A program made the position numbers and the translations under genes. Under the pieces are notes generated by a model. It saw nothing but the letters and a program-made list of their open reading frames with translations. It did not search any database and was not told the origin of the DNA. A DNA stretch of 64,000 bases from Paenibacillus monticola (GTDB lineage Bacteria; Bacillota; Bacilli; Paenibacillales; Paenibacillaceae), in NCBI RefSeq assembly GCF_009664975.1, contig NZ_WJXB01000001.1:992001-1056000 (forward strand). Direction: 5' to 3'. This document shows, piece after piece, positions 47,693 through 56,725 of this stretch (position 1 is its first letter; every line of letters begins with the position of its first letter).

Positions 47693-49471
47693 ATGTTTGC
47701 TAAATGGGTTGTAAAGCTAACGGAGCCTTTCCGGCGCAGCATCCGCAATAAACTTATTCTTACAATGGTAATTCTGGCTGCAGTGCCGATTGTAACCATT
47801 ACGGCATTAGCCGCCGAGAATAATCGCAGATCGATGGAGGCTGAAGTTATTAGTACGAATCTATCCAACATGAAATGGACAGGGGTTTATCTTGGCGATC
47901 AATTCGCCCAGCTGAACAATCTGATTTATACCGTTCTGATCAGTCCCCATCTAAGTGATTACCTGGCTAATGCCGAGGAAGCTAGCTTGTCCAGTCAGTT
48001 CGCCGCCCAGAAAAATATTATTGATACCTTGATGAATCTGTTCTACTCGGCGGGCAATCATGTGATCGGGGTGGAGCTGTATTTGAAGGAGTACAATAAG
48101 CTATTCACTATCAATGCTTCCCAAAGCGATATTGAATCACCTGTCAGTATTCCGACACCCTACAAAATGCTGTTCGAGCAAGATAAGGATTTCATGATCC
48201 AAGTGGACAGCAGTGATAACAGCAAGTTCCAACTGATCCGCAGCATCAATCGGTTTGAGAATCAGGAGAAGCTGGGGGGGATTTCTCTGGAGATCCGCTG
48301 GGGAGTGCTGGACCAGACTTTAGATCTGTTGGGACGCGGTGACGAGCACACGGTGCTTATAGTTGGACCTACTGGAGAGATTCTGTACCAGCCCTGGGGC
48401 CAAGCTCCAACGCTGGAAATACTGCAGCAGGTAGCTGATACCGACACCGGAGAGGGTTATTTCCGAAGTGACAGTGAATATGTGTTCTATAACACCATTG
48501 ATCCGGTGGGCCTCAAGCTGATCACGATTATACCGAACAGCTTTATTAATCAGAGTTCACTCGCCACCATGAAATTTGGTCTCATCGTCGGCATGTTTAC
48601 GGTGATTGTAGCTACATTAGTAGCTATTATTCTGGCGTGGCGGCTAGCGACCCCTATCGTTAGTCTGGCCCGTTCCATTCAAGGCTTTGGGCTCATGAAA
48701 GAGCGTGAGGTCCAGATTAGCAACCGCGTTGATGAAATTGGCTTTCTGGAGACGAAGCTGTATCAGATGTCTCATAGGATCAGAGAGCATATTAAGACAG
48801 AATATATGATTAGTCTGGAGAAAAAGAGTGCGGAGCTCAAAGCGCTGCAAGCGCAGATTAACCCGCATTTTCTGCAAAACACGCTGCAAATGATAGGCAG
48901 CATGCTCTTCAAGAGCAATCCGGCGGAAAGCTACGAGGTGATCAGATCACTTAGCGATATGTTCCGCTACATTATACGAGAGCCAGACGCGTTGGCTCCG
49001 CTGCATGCTGAGCTGAATCATCTGAACAATTACATGCAGATCCAGAAGCAGCGCTTCTCGTCCCGGCTAACCTATACCATTCAAGTCGATGAGAAGGCGC
49101 TAAAGAGCGTTATCCCGAAGCTGACGCTGCAGCCTGTCGTCGAGAATGCATTTGTTCACGGTCTGGAGCTGCAGGCAGGGCCATGGGAGCTGGAGGTCAA
49201 TGTTATCACAGATGCTAATGAGGTAATCATCAGCATTCGTGATAATGGAATCGGGCTGGAGAACAGCAAGCTTGCAGAGCTGCGCGGACGGCTGAACCTG
49301 ACGGAAGGCTTATGGACACACGGAGACCGGATCGGGCTGCAGAATGTTGCTTCCCGGCTGCATATGCACTTTGGCGGTCGCTATGGAATCAGCGTAGACA
49401 GCCAGCGTAGGCAGGGAACTATAGTAGTAATGACCATTCCGCTTGAGAGGAACAGTGATATCAATGATTAA
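47693..49471 (+). CDS. YesM-type sensor histidine kinase
   Basis: A 592-residue membrane kinase with a first helix at about 21-42, an extracellular sensing region (about 43-290), a second helix at about 293-318 and HAMP (about 318-370). The His_kinase domain has QINPHFLQNTLQ (H392), and the ATPase has DNGIGLEN and GLQNVASR. ATG 47693 follows GGAAAGGTGG; the upstream GTG at 47681 lies inside that site. It pairs with the regulator whose gene overlaps its 3' end by eight bases. The likely input is a galactoside or glucoside released by plant polymer breakdown. Confidence 0.92.
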   Translation: MFAKWVVKLTEPFRRSIRNKLILTMVILAAVPIVTITALAAENNRRSMEAEVISTNLSNMKWTGVYLGDQFAQLNNLIYTVLISPHLSDYLANAEEASLSSQFAAQKNIIDTLMNLFYSAGNHVIGVELYLKEYNKLFTINASQSDIESPVSIPTPYKMLFEQDKDFMIQVDSSDNSKFQLIRSINRFENQEKLGGISLEIRWGVLDQTLDLLGRGDEHTVLIVGPTGEILYQPWGQAPTLEILQQVADTDTGEGYFRSDSEYVFYNTIDPVGLKLITIIPNSFINQSSLATMKFGLIVGMFTVIVATLVAIILAWRLATPIVSLARSIQGFGLMKEREVQISNRVDEIGFLETKLYQMSHRIREHIKTEYMISLEKKSAELKALQAQINPHFLQNTLQMIGSMLFKSNPAESYEVIRSLSDMFRYIIREPDALAPLHAELNHLNNYMQIQKQRFSSRLTYTIQVDEKALKSVIPKLTLQPVVENAFVHGLELQAGPWELEVNVITDANEVIISIRDNGIGLENSKLAELRGRLNLTEGLWTHGDRIGLQNVASRLHMHFGGRYGISVDSQRRQGTIVVMTIPLERNSDIND

Positions 49472-50525
49472 AGTGCTCCTAGTAGACGATGAAAGCTGGA
49501 ATCGTGATATCGTAAGGACGTTTGGGGCTTGGGAGAATCTTGGTATGGAGATTGCTGGCGAAGCAGAAGATGGAATAGAAGCATTGAAGCTTACCCAGCT
49601 GTTGTCGCCACAGATTGTCATTACGGATATGCGGATGCCCGGTGCGGATGGCGTCCAACTGATGAATAATCTCCATGACCTCTATCCTGAGGTGAAGGTA
49701 GTGGTAGTGAGTGGATACGATGATTTCAAATATGCGCAGAACGCCTTGCGCTATGGAGCTGTAGATTATTTACTGAAGCCGATAGATCCCAAGGAGCTGA
49801 ATGCGGTTCTGCAAAAGTGCAGGAAGGAGCTGGAGTCTGTCTCCCGGGAGTCAGGAACGCTAGCCCTTGATATGGATGTTTCGTTTTCCTTATCTTCATA
49901 TAAACAGCTGCTGCGGGTTCATTTCAATGAATTGAATTCGGAGGGTATGATCAGCGTGCTGCAGGGGATGGGCAGGGAGCTGCAACAGAGTGGAATTACG
50001 AAGTTCGAGGTCCTTCAGCAGATCACTCGAGAAATGCTGCTGCTCCTAATGGAACTTATGAAGTGTAATGCCCTTGAGGATGAATCCATGACCTTCGAAG
50101 TGAATCGCGAAGTCTTATCGTCCTGCGAGAATACTATAGCTTTCCTCATGAAGCAATATAGTGAAAGCCTGGAGCAGCTGATCCGCCAGCGCAAGTTCAA
50201 GAATAGACTGAATCTCGAAGAGGTCAGGCAATATATTGACAACCATTTTGCAGAGGCCGTTACTTTGGAGGCCTTAGCCAGAGTTTTTTTTGTCAGCAAA
50301 GAATATTTGAGCAAGATCTTCAAGCTGGAATATGGCCGCAACGTGACGGACTATATACTGCACCTGCGGATGGAGAGAGCGAAGCAGTGGCTAGCCGAGG
50401 ATAGCATACCCATCAAGTCTGTGGCCGAAATGAGCGGGTACGAGGATGTGGCCTATTTCTATAGAGTATTTAAGAAGCATTATGGTATTGCACCTGGCGA
50501 AATGAGAAAGAATGGGCAGGTTTAA
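49464..50525 (+). CDS. YesN-type AraC-family response regulator
   Basis: A 353-residue regulator, shorter than the 33837 gene because its middle region is small. The receiver has D55 in IVITDMRMPGADG and K in LLKPIDPKEL. The AraC domain (about 245-350) has LEALARVFFVSKEYLSKIFK and IKSVAEMSGYEDVAYFYRVFK. The ATG at 49464 overlaps the kinase gene's end, which implies coupled translation. It likely activates the transporter operon just downstream, and perhaps GH30, through the shared TGTCCA motifs. Confidence 0.92.
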   Translation: MIKVLLVDDESWNRDIVRTFGAWENLGMEIAGEAEDGIEALKLTQLLSPQIVITDMRMPGADGVQLMNNLHDLYPEVKVVVVSGYDDFKYAQNALRYGAVDYLLKPIDPKELNAVLQKCRKELESVSRESGTLALDMDVSFSLSSYKQLLRVHFNELNSEGMISVLQGMGRELQQSGITKFEVLQQITREMLLLLMELMKCNALEDESMTFEVNREVLSSCENTIAFLMKQYSESLEQLIRQRKFKNRLNLEEVRQYIDNHFAEAVTLEALARVFFVSKEYLSKIFKLEYGRNVTDYILHLRMERAKQWLAEDSIPIKSVAEMSGYEDVAYFYRVFKKHYGIAPGEMRKNGQV

Positions 50526-50528
50526 AAA

Positions 50529-50599
50529 TGTCCAATCCAGGAGGGTAATTCCGTCCAATTAAACGCTTTCATAATAAAGATACAATGAAAGCGTAAACA
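50529..50599 (+). promoter_or_regulatory. Transporter promoter with TGTCCAAT motifs and cre-like sites
   Basis: TGTCCAAT (50529-50536) and CGTCCAAT (50552-50559) lie ahead of TACAAT (50581-50586). The last T starts TGAAAGCGTAAACA (50586-50599), a cre-like sequence with one mismatch. A reversed half, AAACGCTTTCAT, lies at 50561-50572. The arrangement mirrors the GH30 promoter at 46010-46096. Confidence 0.5.
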
Positions 50600-50627
50600 A
50601 AATAGAGGCATTGGGAGGTCTTACTAG

Positions 50628-51932
50628 ATGAAAAGAATGACAACAAGTATACTTTGCACATTTCTAGCAGCAACACTTCTGGCAGGCTGTGGCAGCAACA
50701 ACAATACAGGCAACGCAGGTTCTGGAGAGGGTGACAAAGCAGTTACAGAAAAGGCCAAAAGCGTTACCCTCAAGATGTTCATTGCACAGCCGCGCTTCAA
50801 GGAACATTATGACAAATATATCGCTGATTTCGTAGCCAAGGAAAAAGCTGATAAAAATATTGATGTAACTGTTCAACTGGAAATGCCGACAGCCGACAAC
50901 GCTTCGCAAATTCTGAAGACACGGCTGGCTTCCAATGATGCACCTGATATATTCGCCATTCACGCGGTCAACGAGATTCCTTCATATTATAAAGCCGGAT
51001 ATCTAGAAGATCTGACCAGCCAGCCTTTTGCCGCTAAGCTGCTGGATAGTGTGAAACCATCCGTGACTACAACCGATGGCAAAGTCGTAGCTCTCCCGCT
51101 GGAAACCTTAACATGGGGTTATCTGTACAATAAAACTATATTTTCGGAGAATGGCTTGACACCTCCAACAACCTTGACGGAAATGAAAGCTGTTGTAGAG
51201 AAACTTAAAGCAAATAAGATTACCCCTTTTGTACTTTCGTATAAAGAATCTTGGATTCCTCAGCTTGTTCTGCCGCTGGCAGTGGGTGGAATGATGAACA
51301 CGAAGGATCCTGAATTTGTTAATAAAATGAACAAGGATGCAGCCTCCTTTACGGAAATGAAATCGGCCATCTTCGATGTGTTTGATCTGATCAACAGCAA
51401 CGGTACCGAAAAAGCAACCGAGGTGGGCGGCGATGATGGCGCAGCAGTTTTTGCCGCAGGTAAGGGGGCGATGTGGCTGATGGGACCATGGTACGCAGAG
51501 ACGATTCTGAAATCAAATCCGGATCTCGATTTTGGTGTAGCACCTCTGCCGATTAATGATGATCCGAACGCTACCTTGATCAATCTCAGTGCTTCTACTT
51601 CTTTAGCTGTATCGCCTACAAGTAAGAACAAGGATGTAGCGCTAGATTTCCTGAATTATGTGCTGGATGACGAAGCATCTAACGCCTTCTTCCAATCCTT
51701 GAAGTTTAATCCGGTAGCAACCATTCACACGTATGAAAGTTACCCTTGGATTAATGATGCTATGACTTATGTGAAAGCTGGCAAGTCTGTTCAAGATCCG
51801 GCCATGCCGCAAGCGGTTAAAGATGAGGTGGGCAAAGGTCTGCAGGCTTATTATGCGGGGCAATTGTCTCAGGATGAGGTATTGAAGGCGCTTGATAAGG
51901 CTTGGAAATCTTTTAACAAAGTAAATAAATAA
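50628..51932 (+). CDS. Sugar ABC transporter substrate-binding lipoprotein (CUT1)
   Basis: A 434-residue solute-binding protein. The signal sequence ends in the lipobox LAGC with C21 as the anchored residue, then a short Asn-rich tether. The mature part is of the maltose/oligosaccharide-binding type (KTRLASNDAPDIFAI, AGKGAMWLMGPWYAE). GGGAGG precedes the ATG. It is the first gene of a four-gene set ending in GH42, so the imported sugar is probably a beta-galactoside oligosaccharide. The cre-like site and TGTCCAAT motifs upstream suggest dual control. Confidence 0.92.
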   Translation: MKRMTTSILCTFLAATLLAGCGSNNNTGNAGSGEGDKAVTEKAKSVTLKMFIAQPRFKEHYDKYIADFVAKEKADKNIDVTVQLEMPTADNASQILKTRLASNDAPDIFAIHAVNEIPSYYKAGYLEDLTSQPFAAKLLDSVKPSVTTTDGKVVALPLETLTWGYLYNKTIFSENGLTPPTTLTEMKAVVEKLKANKITPFVLSYKESWIPQLVLPLAVGGMMNTKDPEFVNKMNKDAASFTEMKSAIFDVFDLINSNGTEKATEVGGDDGAAVFAAGKGAMWLMGPWYAETILKSNPDLDFGVAPLPINDDPNATLINLSASTSLAVSPTSKNKDVALDFLNYVLDDEASNAFFQSLKFNPVATIHTYESYPWINDAMTYVKAGKSVQDPAMPQAVKDEVGKGLQAYYAGQLSQDEVLKALDKAWKSFNKVNK

Positions 51933-51945
51933 GAAATGTACTATT

Positions 51946-51987
51946 CGGGATGGAAGGTGAGGGTTAAATCCTTCTTCCTCCATCCCG
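51946..51987 (+). terminator. Inter-gene hairpin after the binding-protein gene
   Basis: CGGGATGGA (51946-51954) and TCCATCCCG (51979-51987) pair perfectly, with partial pairing of GGTGAGG and CCTTCTTCC inside. No T run follows, so it probably stabilises the upstream message or dampens expression of the permeases rather than ending transcription. Confidence 0.6.
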
Positions 51988-52023
51988 ATTGCTTTATAGA
52001 CATACGGATAAGGGGAGAATACC

Positions 52024-52908
52024 ATGCCGGTTAAGAGCTACAAGAAGTATATTTCATTGCTTGCTTTCGTAGGGCCTGCATTTATATTTTATGCAATATT
52101 TCTATTAATTCCAACAGTTGCGGGTATGTATTACAGCTTTACAGACTGGAACGGACTGAACCCGAACTATTCTTTTAATGGTCTCGCCAATTTTATCGAA
52201 GCACTGCGTGAAGACCCGGACTTTGTGAATTCATTGTTGTTTACACTTAAATATGTCCTATTTATGGTTGTGCTGCAAAATGTACTCGCCCTAATGTTAG
52301 CAGTATTTATTGAATCTAAAACAAGAACCAAGGGCTTCTTTCGCACGATCTTCTTTATGCCTAATATGATCAGTACTATTATAAGTGCCTTTATGTGGAC
52401 CTTCGTATTCTCTCAGGTATTGCCGCAAATCGCTGAGAAGACCGTTATGAAATTCCTCGATCAATTATGGATTGGAGATCCGAAATATTCCTTCTATTCG
52501 ATTATTATCGTATCGCTGTGGAATGGTGTCGGCTATATGATGATTATATATTTGGCAGCCCTGCAGGGCGTACCGCAAAGTTTGAAGGAAGCGGCGCATA
52601 TTGATGGTGCAACCCCATTTCAGGCGTTCCGTAATGTAACGATGCCGATGATTACGCATGCGATTACGATTTGTTTCTTTCTTACCCTCAATGGTGCCTT
52701 TAAAGTGTACGAGGTTGTCTACGGTCTCACTGGCGGTGGTCCCGGACGCAGTACACAGGTGATAACGATGAACATTTATGAAGAAGCGTTCTCCAACAAC
52801 TTTCGCTACGGTTATGCAAGTGCTAAATCCGTCATTCTGTTCGTCATTATCTTAATCTTTACCTTCATTCAGATCAGAGTCATGAAGAAAAAAGAGGTGG
52901 AAGCATGA
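52024..52908 (+). CDS. Sugar ABC transporter permease (MalF/UgpA-like)
   Basis: A 294-residue permease with six predicted membrane helices. The EAA loop reads KEAAHIDGATPFQAFRNVTM (about 195-214), and the C-terminal part has LTGGGPGRSTQV. GGGGAG precedes the ATG. The last four bases overlap the next permease (ATGA). Its ATPase must be supplied from elsewhere. Confidence 0.92.
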   Translation: MPVKSYKKYISLLAFVGPAFIFYAIFLLIPTVAGMYYSFTDWNGLNPNYSFNGLANFIEALREDPDFVNSLLFTLKYVLFMVVLQNVLALMLAVFIESKTRTKGFFRTIFFMPNMISTIISAFMWTFVFSQVLPQIAEKTVMKFLDQLWIGDPKYSFYSIIIVSLWNGVGYMMIIYLAALQGVPQSLKEAAHIDGATPFQAFRNVTMPMITHAITICFFLTLNGAFKVYEVVYGLTGGGPGRSTQVITMNIYEEAFSNNFRYGYASAKSVILFVIILIFTFIQIRVMKKKEVEA

Positions 52909-53732
52909 GACAGAAAAAAGCAACGGATGTATTCATTACGCTGTTCCTCTGTATAGGCGCTATCATTTCATTTTTTCCAATCTATCTGGCCATTATTAAT
53001 TCGGTGAAGACGCAGGGAGAGATGTTCTCTTCTTTTGTAGCTTTGCCCACCAAGCTGCATTTTGAGAACTACAGCCAGGCTTTTGATAAAATCAATCTTT
53101 TGAATAGCACACTCAATTCTGCTATTGTTTCTGTGATCGGTATAGGTGGAATCGTATTTTGTGCGGCTTTGGCTGGCTACAAGCTGTCACGAACTAGCGG
53201 CAGGCTGAGCAACATGATCTTCTTCCTGTTTATCGCTTCGATGCTGGTCCCTTTTCATTCCATTATGATTCCGCTGACCCGGATGGCCAAAAACCTGCAT
53301 GTCAGCGGCAGCACCTATGGTCTGGCCATTATCTATGTCGGCCTTGGCGTAAATATGGCAATCTTTCTTTACCATGGATTTGTGAAGTCCATTCCCCGGG
53401 AGCTGGAAGAAGCCGCCCGGATCGATGGCTGCGGTGAATTTCAGACTTTTTTTCGTATTATCTTTCCGCTCTTGCTGCCAATCACAGTAACGATTGCGAT
53501 TCTCGATTTTTTGTGGATTTGGAATGACTTTCTACTGCCTTTACTTATGCTAACCGATTCAACAAAATATACGCTGATTCTGTCCACAAACACATTGTTT
53601 GGCGAATACAACAAGGAATGGTCGTTGATACTGGCGGCGCTTGTCTTGACTGCACTTCCGGTTATCGTCATCTATGCGTTCTTTCAAAAATTCATTATGC
53701 AGGGGATCGCGGAAGGTGCAATTAAAGGCTAA
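52905..53732 (+). CDS. Sugar ABC transporter permease (MalG/UgpE-like)
   Basis: A 275-residue second permease. The EAA loop is EEAARIDGCGEFQTFFRIIF (about 166-185). It is coupled to the previous gene by a four-base overlap and followed 20 bases later by the GH42 gene. Together with the binding protein it forms the import half of a galactoside use operon. Confidence 0.92.
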   Translation: MRQKKATDVFITLFLCIGAIISFFPIYLAIINSVKTQGEMFSSFVALPTKLHFENYSQAFDKINLLNSTLNSAIVSVIGIGGIVFCAALAGYKLSRTSGRLSNMIFFLFIASMLVPFHSIMIPLTRMAKNLHVSGSTYGLAIIYVGLGVNMAIFLYHGFVKSIPRELEEAARIDGCGEFQTFFRIIFPLLLPITVTIAILDFLWIWNDFLLPLLMLTDSTKYTLILSTNTLFGEYNKEWSLILAALVLTALPVIVIYAFFQKFIMQGIAEGAIKG

Positions 53733-53752
53733 TCAGAGAGGAGTCTAAAAGG

Positions 53753-55753
53753 ATGAGTAAACTACGATATGGTGTTGCCTATTACGATGAATATATGCCT
53801 TATGAGCGGCTCGCTGAAGATATCGCCATGATGAAGGATGCGGGCATTAACGTAGTCCGTATTGCGGAGTCCACCTGGAGTACCTATGAGCCGCAAAATG
53901 GCGTATTCGACTTTACATCGGTAGATCGAGTACTGGATGCTATGCACGCAGCCGGAATTGCAGTTATTGTCGGGACACCTACTTACGCCGTTCCGACTTG
54001 GCTGGTGAAGGAGCATCCGGATGTGCTTGCAGTTACGGCCAAGGGTCTTGGACGTTATGGTGCCCGCCAGATTATGGACATCACGAATCCGGTCTATCTG
54101 TTTCATGCGGAGCGGATTATCCGTAAGCTGATTGGCCGGGTAAGCAAGCATCCTGCGGTCATCGGCTATCAGACAGATAACGAGACCAAGCATTACGATA
54201 CTGCAGGTGATAATGTACAGCTGCAGTTCGTCAAATATATGCGTGAGAAATTCGGCACGCTGGGGAATATCAATGAGCGTTTCGGGCTTGATTATTGGAG
54301 CAACCGGATCAACAGCTGGGAAGACTTCCCTTCGGTGGTAGGCACCATTAATGGTAGTCTTGGGGCGGAGTTCGCCAAGTTTCAGCGAGGGTTAGTTAAT
54401 CATTTTCTGGCTTGGCAAGTGGCACTGGTGAATGAGTATAAGCAGCCAGGACAATTTGTTACGCAGAATTTCGACTTTGAGTGGCGGGGATATTCGTATG
54501 GTGTGCAGCCCGCTGTGGATCATTTTGCTGCTGCGGAGCCTTTCGATATTGTCGGTGTGGATATTTATCACCCGTCGCAGCATGAACTGACTGGAACGGA
54601 GATTTCATTTGGTGGCGATATGGCACGGTCACTGAAACGCGGCAATTATCTTGTTCTGGAGACACAGGCGCAAGCCTTTCCCCAATGGACACCTTTCCCG
54701 GGACAATTAAGGCAACAAGCCTTCAGCCATCTCGCCTCAGGTGCGAATATGGTAGCTTATTGGCATTGGCACTCTATCCACAATTCGTTCGAAACCTATT
54801 GGAAAGGTCTGCTGAGTCATGACTTCAAGCCTAATCCGGTATACAACGAGGCCATGACGATTGGCAGGGATTTCCAAGCTTTAAGTCAGCAGCTAGTCGA
54901 TTTGCGCAAGGATAACAGGGTTGCAGTGATGGTCAGCAACGAAGCATTGACGGCGATGGAATGGTTCAAGCTGCCTGACGGCAAGACGTATAACGATGTA
55001 GTGCGCTGGCTGTATGATGAATTGTACCGGATGAATGTCGAATGTGATTTTATTCAGCCCTCATTTAAAGAGCTCAATCAATACAGCTTGATCGTAGTTC
55101 CGGCGCTTTATGCCGTGGAGGATGTACATTTGGAGCACCTGAATGAATATGTTCGCCTAGGCGGGCATGTTGTATATTCCTTCAAAAGCGGTTTTACCGA
55201 CGAGAACGTCAAGGTTCGGAGCACTCAGCAGCCGGGGATCATTAGCGAAGCCTGCGGGATAGGCTACAGCCTGTTCGTTACCCCTCATGAGGTGCACTTG
55301 AAGAGCGGGAGTATGGATCTGGGGACAGAGGGTGAAAAAATAGAAATTTGGATGGAGTTGCTTACTCCTACCACGGCTGAGGTACTGATCAGTTATGATC
55401 ATCCGCATTGGGGCGAATACGCCGCTGTGACTCGCAACCGTTATGGTCAGGGTACAGCAACTTATATGGGATGTATGACAAGCCCGGCTGTAGCCGGAAG
55501 TGTACTGAAAGAAGCTGTGCAAGAGGCTGGATTATGGGGCAGCAATCAGGAGCTTGCTTATCCGATAATCGTAAAATCTGGTTACAACAGTGATAATAAG
55601 GCAGTGCATTATTATTTCAATTACTCGGATACGCCTGCTTCCGTGGTGTATACACATGGCGAAGGTATGGAGCTCTTATCGGATTGTGCAGTGAAGCAGG
55701 CTGATCCTCTTGACCTTGATCCTTGGGGAGTATTGATTGTGCTGGAGGGTTGA
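53753..55753 (+). CDS. Beta-galactosidase, glycoside hydrolase family 42
   Basis: A 666-residue GH42 enzyme. The TIM barrel (about 1-370) starts with GVAYYDEYMP. The acid/base glutamate is E144 in YQTDNETKH; the nucleophile is E303 in LVLETQAQ. A trimerisation domain (about 385-590), resembling a glutamine-amidotransferase fold, and a short C-terminal beta domain follow. No signal peptide. GAGAGGAG precedes the ATG. As the last gene of the transporter operon it most likely hydrolyses imported galacto-oligosaccharides, for example from pectin side chains. The DNE-T in place of the common DNE-Y/F is a small local variation. Confidence 0.93.
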   Translation: MSKLRYGVAYYDEYMPYERLAEDIAMMKDAGINVVRIAESTWSTYEPQNGVFDFTSVDRVLDAMHAAGIAVIVGTPTYAVPTWLVKEHPDVLAVTAKGLGRYGARQIMDITNPVYLFHAERIIRKLIGRVSKHPAVIGYQTDNETKHYDTAGDNVQLQFVKYMREKFGTLGNINERFGLDYWSNRINSWEDFPSVVGTINGSLGAEFAKFQRGLVNHFLAWQVALVNEYKQPGQFVTQNFDFEWRGYSYGVQPAVDHFAAAEPFDIVGVDIYHPSQHELTGTEISFGGDMARSLKRGNYLVLETQAQAFPQWTPFPGQLRQQAFSHLASGANMVAYWHWHSIHNSFETYWKGLLSHDFKPNPVYNEAMTIGRDFQALSQQLVDLRKDNRVAVMVSNEALTAMEWFKLPDGKTYNDVVRWLYDELYRMNVECDFIQPSFKELNQYSLIVVPALYAVEDVHLEHLNEYVRLGGHVVYSFKSGFTDENVKVRSTQQPGIISEACGIGYSLFVTPHEVHLKSGSMDLGTEGEKIEIWMELLTPTTAEVLISYDHPHWGEYAAVTRNRYGQGTATYMGCMTSPAVAGSVLKEAVQEAGLWGSNQELAYPIIVKSGYNSDNKAVHYYFNYSDTPASVVYTHGEGMELLSDCAVKQADPLDLDPWGVLIVLEG

Positions 55754-55807
55754 TTTGTTGACCCGAATTTGCTAACATGTGATGTAACTTAATAGTTGTT
55801 TTGTTTT

Positions 55808-55911
55808 CTAGGGTTCCGCAGCTGCTAAATAGGCTGGCTGGTCCGAGGGAAAACGCATGAATCTGTGAATGTGCAGGCTCGTGTCTACACGGAGGGATAA
55901 AAGCCCGGGAG
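55808..55911 (+). promoter_or_regulatory. Guanidine-I riboswitch (ykkC RNA)
   Basis: The conserved blocks of the ykkC class appear in order: CTAGGGTTCCGC, CTGGCTGGTCCGAGGGAAAA, CTACACGGAGGGATAAAAGC and CCCGGGAGG. The RNA binds guanidinium and turns on export genes. Here the 3' part (AAGCCCGGGAGG) is also the 5' arm of a terminator, so ligand binding would allow read-through into the two SMR genes directly downstream. A possible -35 (TTGACC, 55758-55763) lies upstream; the -10 is less clear. Confidence 0.95.
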
Positions 55912-55952
55912 GAATCGTCATACATGACGATCACCTTCCGGGCTTATTTGTA
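55901..55952 (+). terminator. Riboswitch-controlled terminator
   Basis: AAGCCCGGGAGG (55901-55912) pairs with CCTTCCGGGCTT (55934-55945) with one wobble, and inside it ATCGTCAT pairs exactly with ATGACGAT. T-rich sequence follows. The 5' arm overlaps the aptamer's conserved end, making termination and guanidine binding mutually exclusive. Confidence 0.85.
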
Positions 55953-55963
55953 TTTAGGGGGAG

Positions 55964-56314
55964 ATGGAAGTGAAGAGGAATTCGGGTTGGGCAAAGGTCG
56001 TTGGCGCTGCGGTGCTGGAGGTGCTTTGGGTTATAGGGCTGAAGCATGCAGACACACCGTGGGAGTGGTTTATTACAGTAATAGCGATTGCGGCCAGCTT
56101 CAGTGTGATGATCTCCGCAAGCAAGACACTGCCAGTTGGCACGGTATATTCTGTATTTGCAGGACTGGGATCTGCCGGAACGGTACTGGCAGATATCCTG
56201 TTCTTTGGTGAACCGTTCAAGCTTATGAAGCTGATGTTGGTGCTTCTGCTGCTGACCGGCGTGATAGGCTTAAAAATGGTAACCCATGACAACACAGTTA
56301 AGGAGGTGTCTTAA
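55964..56314 (+). CDS. SMR-family guanidinium exporter subunit (YkkC-like)
   Basis: A 116-residue protein with four predicted membrane helices, of the small multidrug resistance family, SugE/Gdx branch. WAKVVGAAVLEVLWVIGLKHA carries the conserved membrane glutamate (about E19) that exchanges protons for substrate. G-T-V-Y-S-V-F-A-G-L-G-S-A-G-T follows the family. Paired SMR genes next to a guanidine riboswitch export guanidinium. AGGGGGAG precedes the ATG closely; a GTG at 55970 (two codons in) is better spaced and may be the true start. It abuts the partner gene with no gap. Confidence 0.92.
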   Translation: MEVKRNSGWAKVVGAAVLEVLWVIGLKHADTPWEWFITVIAIAASFSVMISASKTLPVGTVYSVFAGLGSAGTVLADILFFGEPFKLMKLMLVLLLLTGVIGLKMVTHDNTVKEVS

Positions 56315-56629
56315 ATGGCTTGGTTATTTCTTGTCATAGCCGGACTCTTCGAAATGTATGGGGTGTCGATGATTAGCCAACTGCATAAGAATCGCAGCTG
56401 GCAGGGTGTTGTTAAACTTTTTCTTGGTTTTGGAGGGAGCTTCTTTCTACTGTCACTAGCCATGAAGAACCTGCCAATGGGGACAGCCTATGCGGTGTGG
56501 ACGGGAATCGGCGCCTCCGGCGGAGCATTCTTGGGCATGCTGCTGCATGGAGAAGCACGAGACCTGCGGCGGATAGCTTGTATCATCTTGATTCTGGGTG
56601 CGGCAGTAGGTCTTAAGGTAATCGCCTAA
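56315..56629 (+). CDS. SMR-family guanidinium exporter subunit (YkkD-like)
   Basis: A 104-residue second SMR subunit with four predicted helices. The first helix, AWLFLVIAGLFEMYGV, carries the conserved glutamate (E13). LPMGTAYAVWTGIGASGG is the family loop. The start codon follows directly on the stop of the first subunit, with AAGGAGGTG inside the upstream gene's end. The pair probably works as a heterodimer in opposite membrane orientations. It is under the same riboswitch. Confidence 0.92.
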   Translation: MAWLFLVIAGLFEMYGVSMISQLHKNRSWQGVVKLFLGFGGSFFLLSLAMKNLPMGTAYAVWTGIGASGGAFLGMLLHGEARDLRRIACIILILGAAVGLKVIA

Positions 56630-56725
56630 GATAATTTAAATATTTGGACACTTATCCATGTTTTTGAAATGCTTAACGTGGTAAGTATAATAAGTAAACA
56701 ACTGATCTCTAAGGGGACTTTAAAT

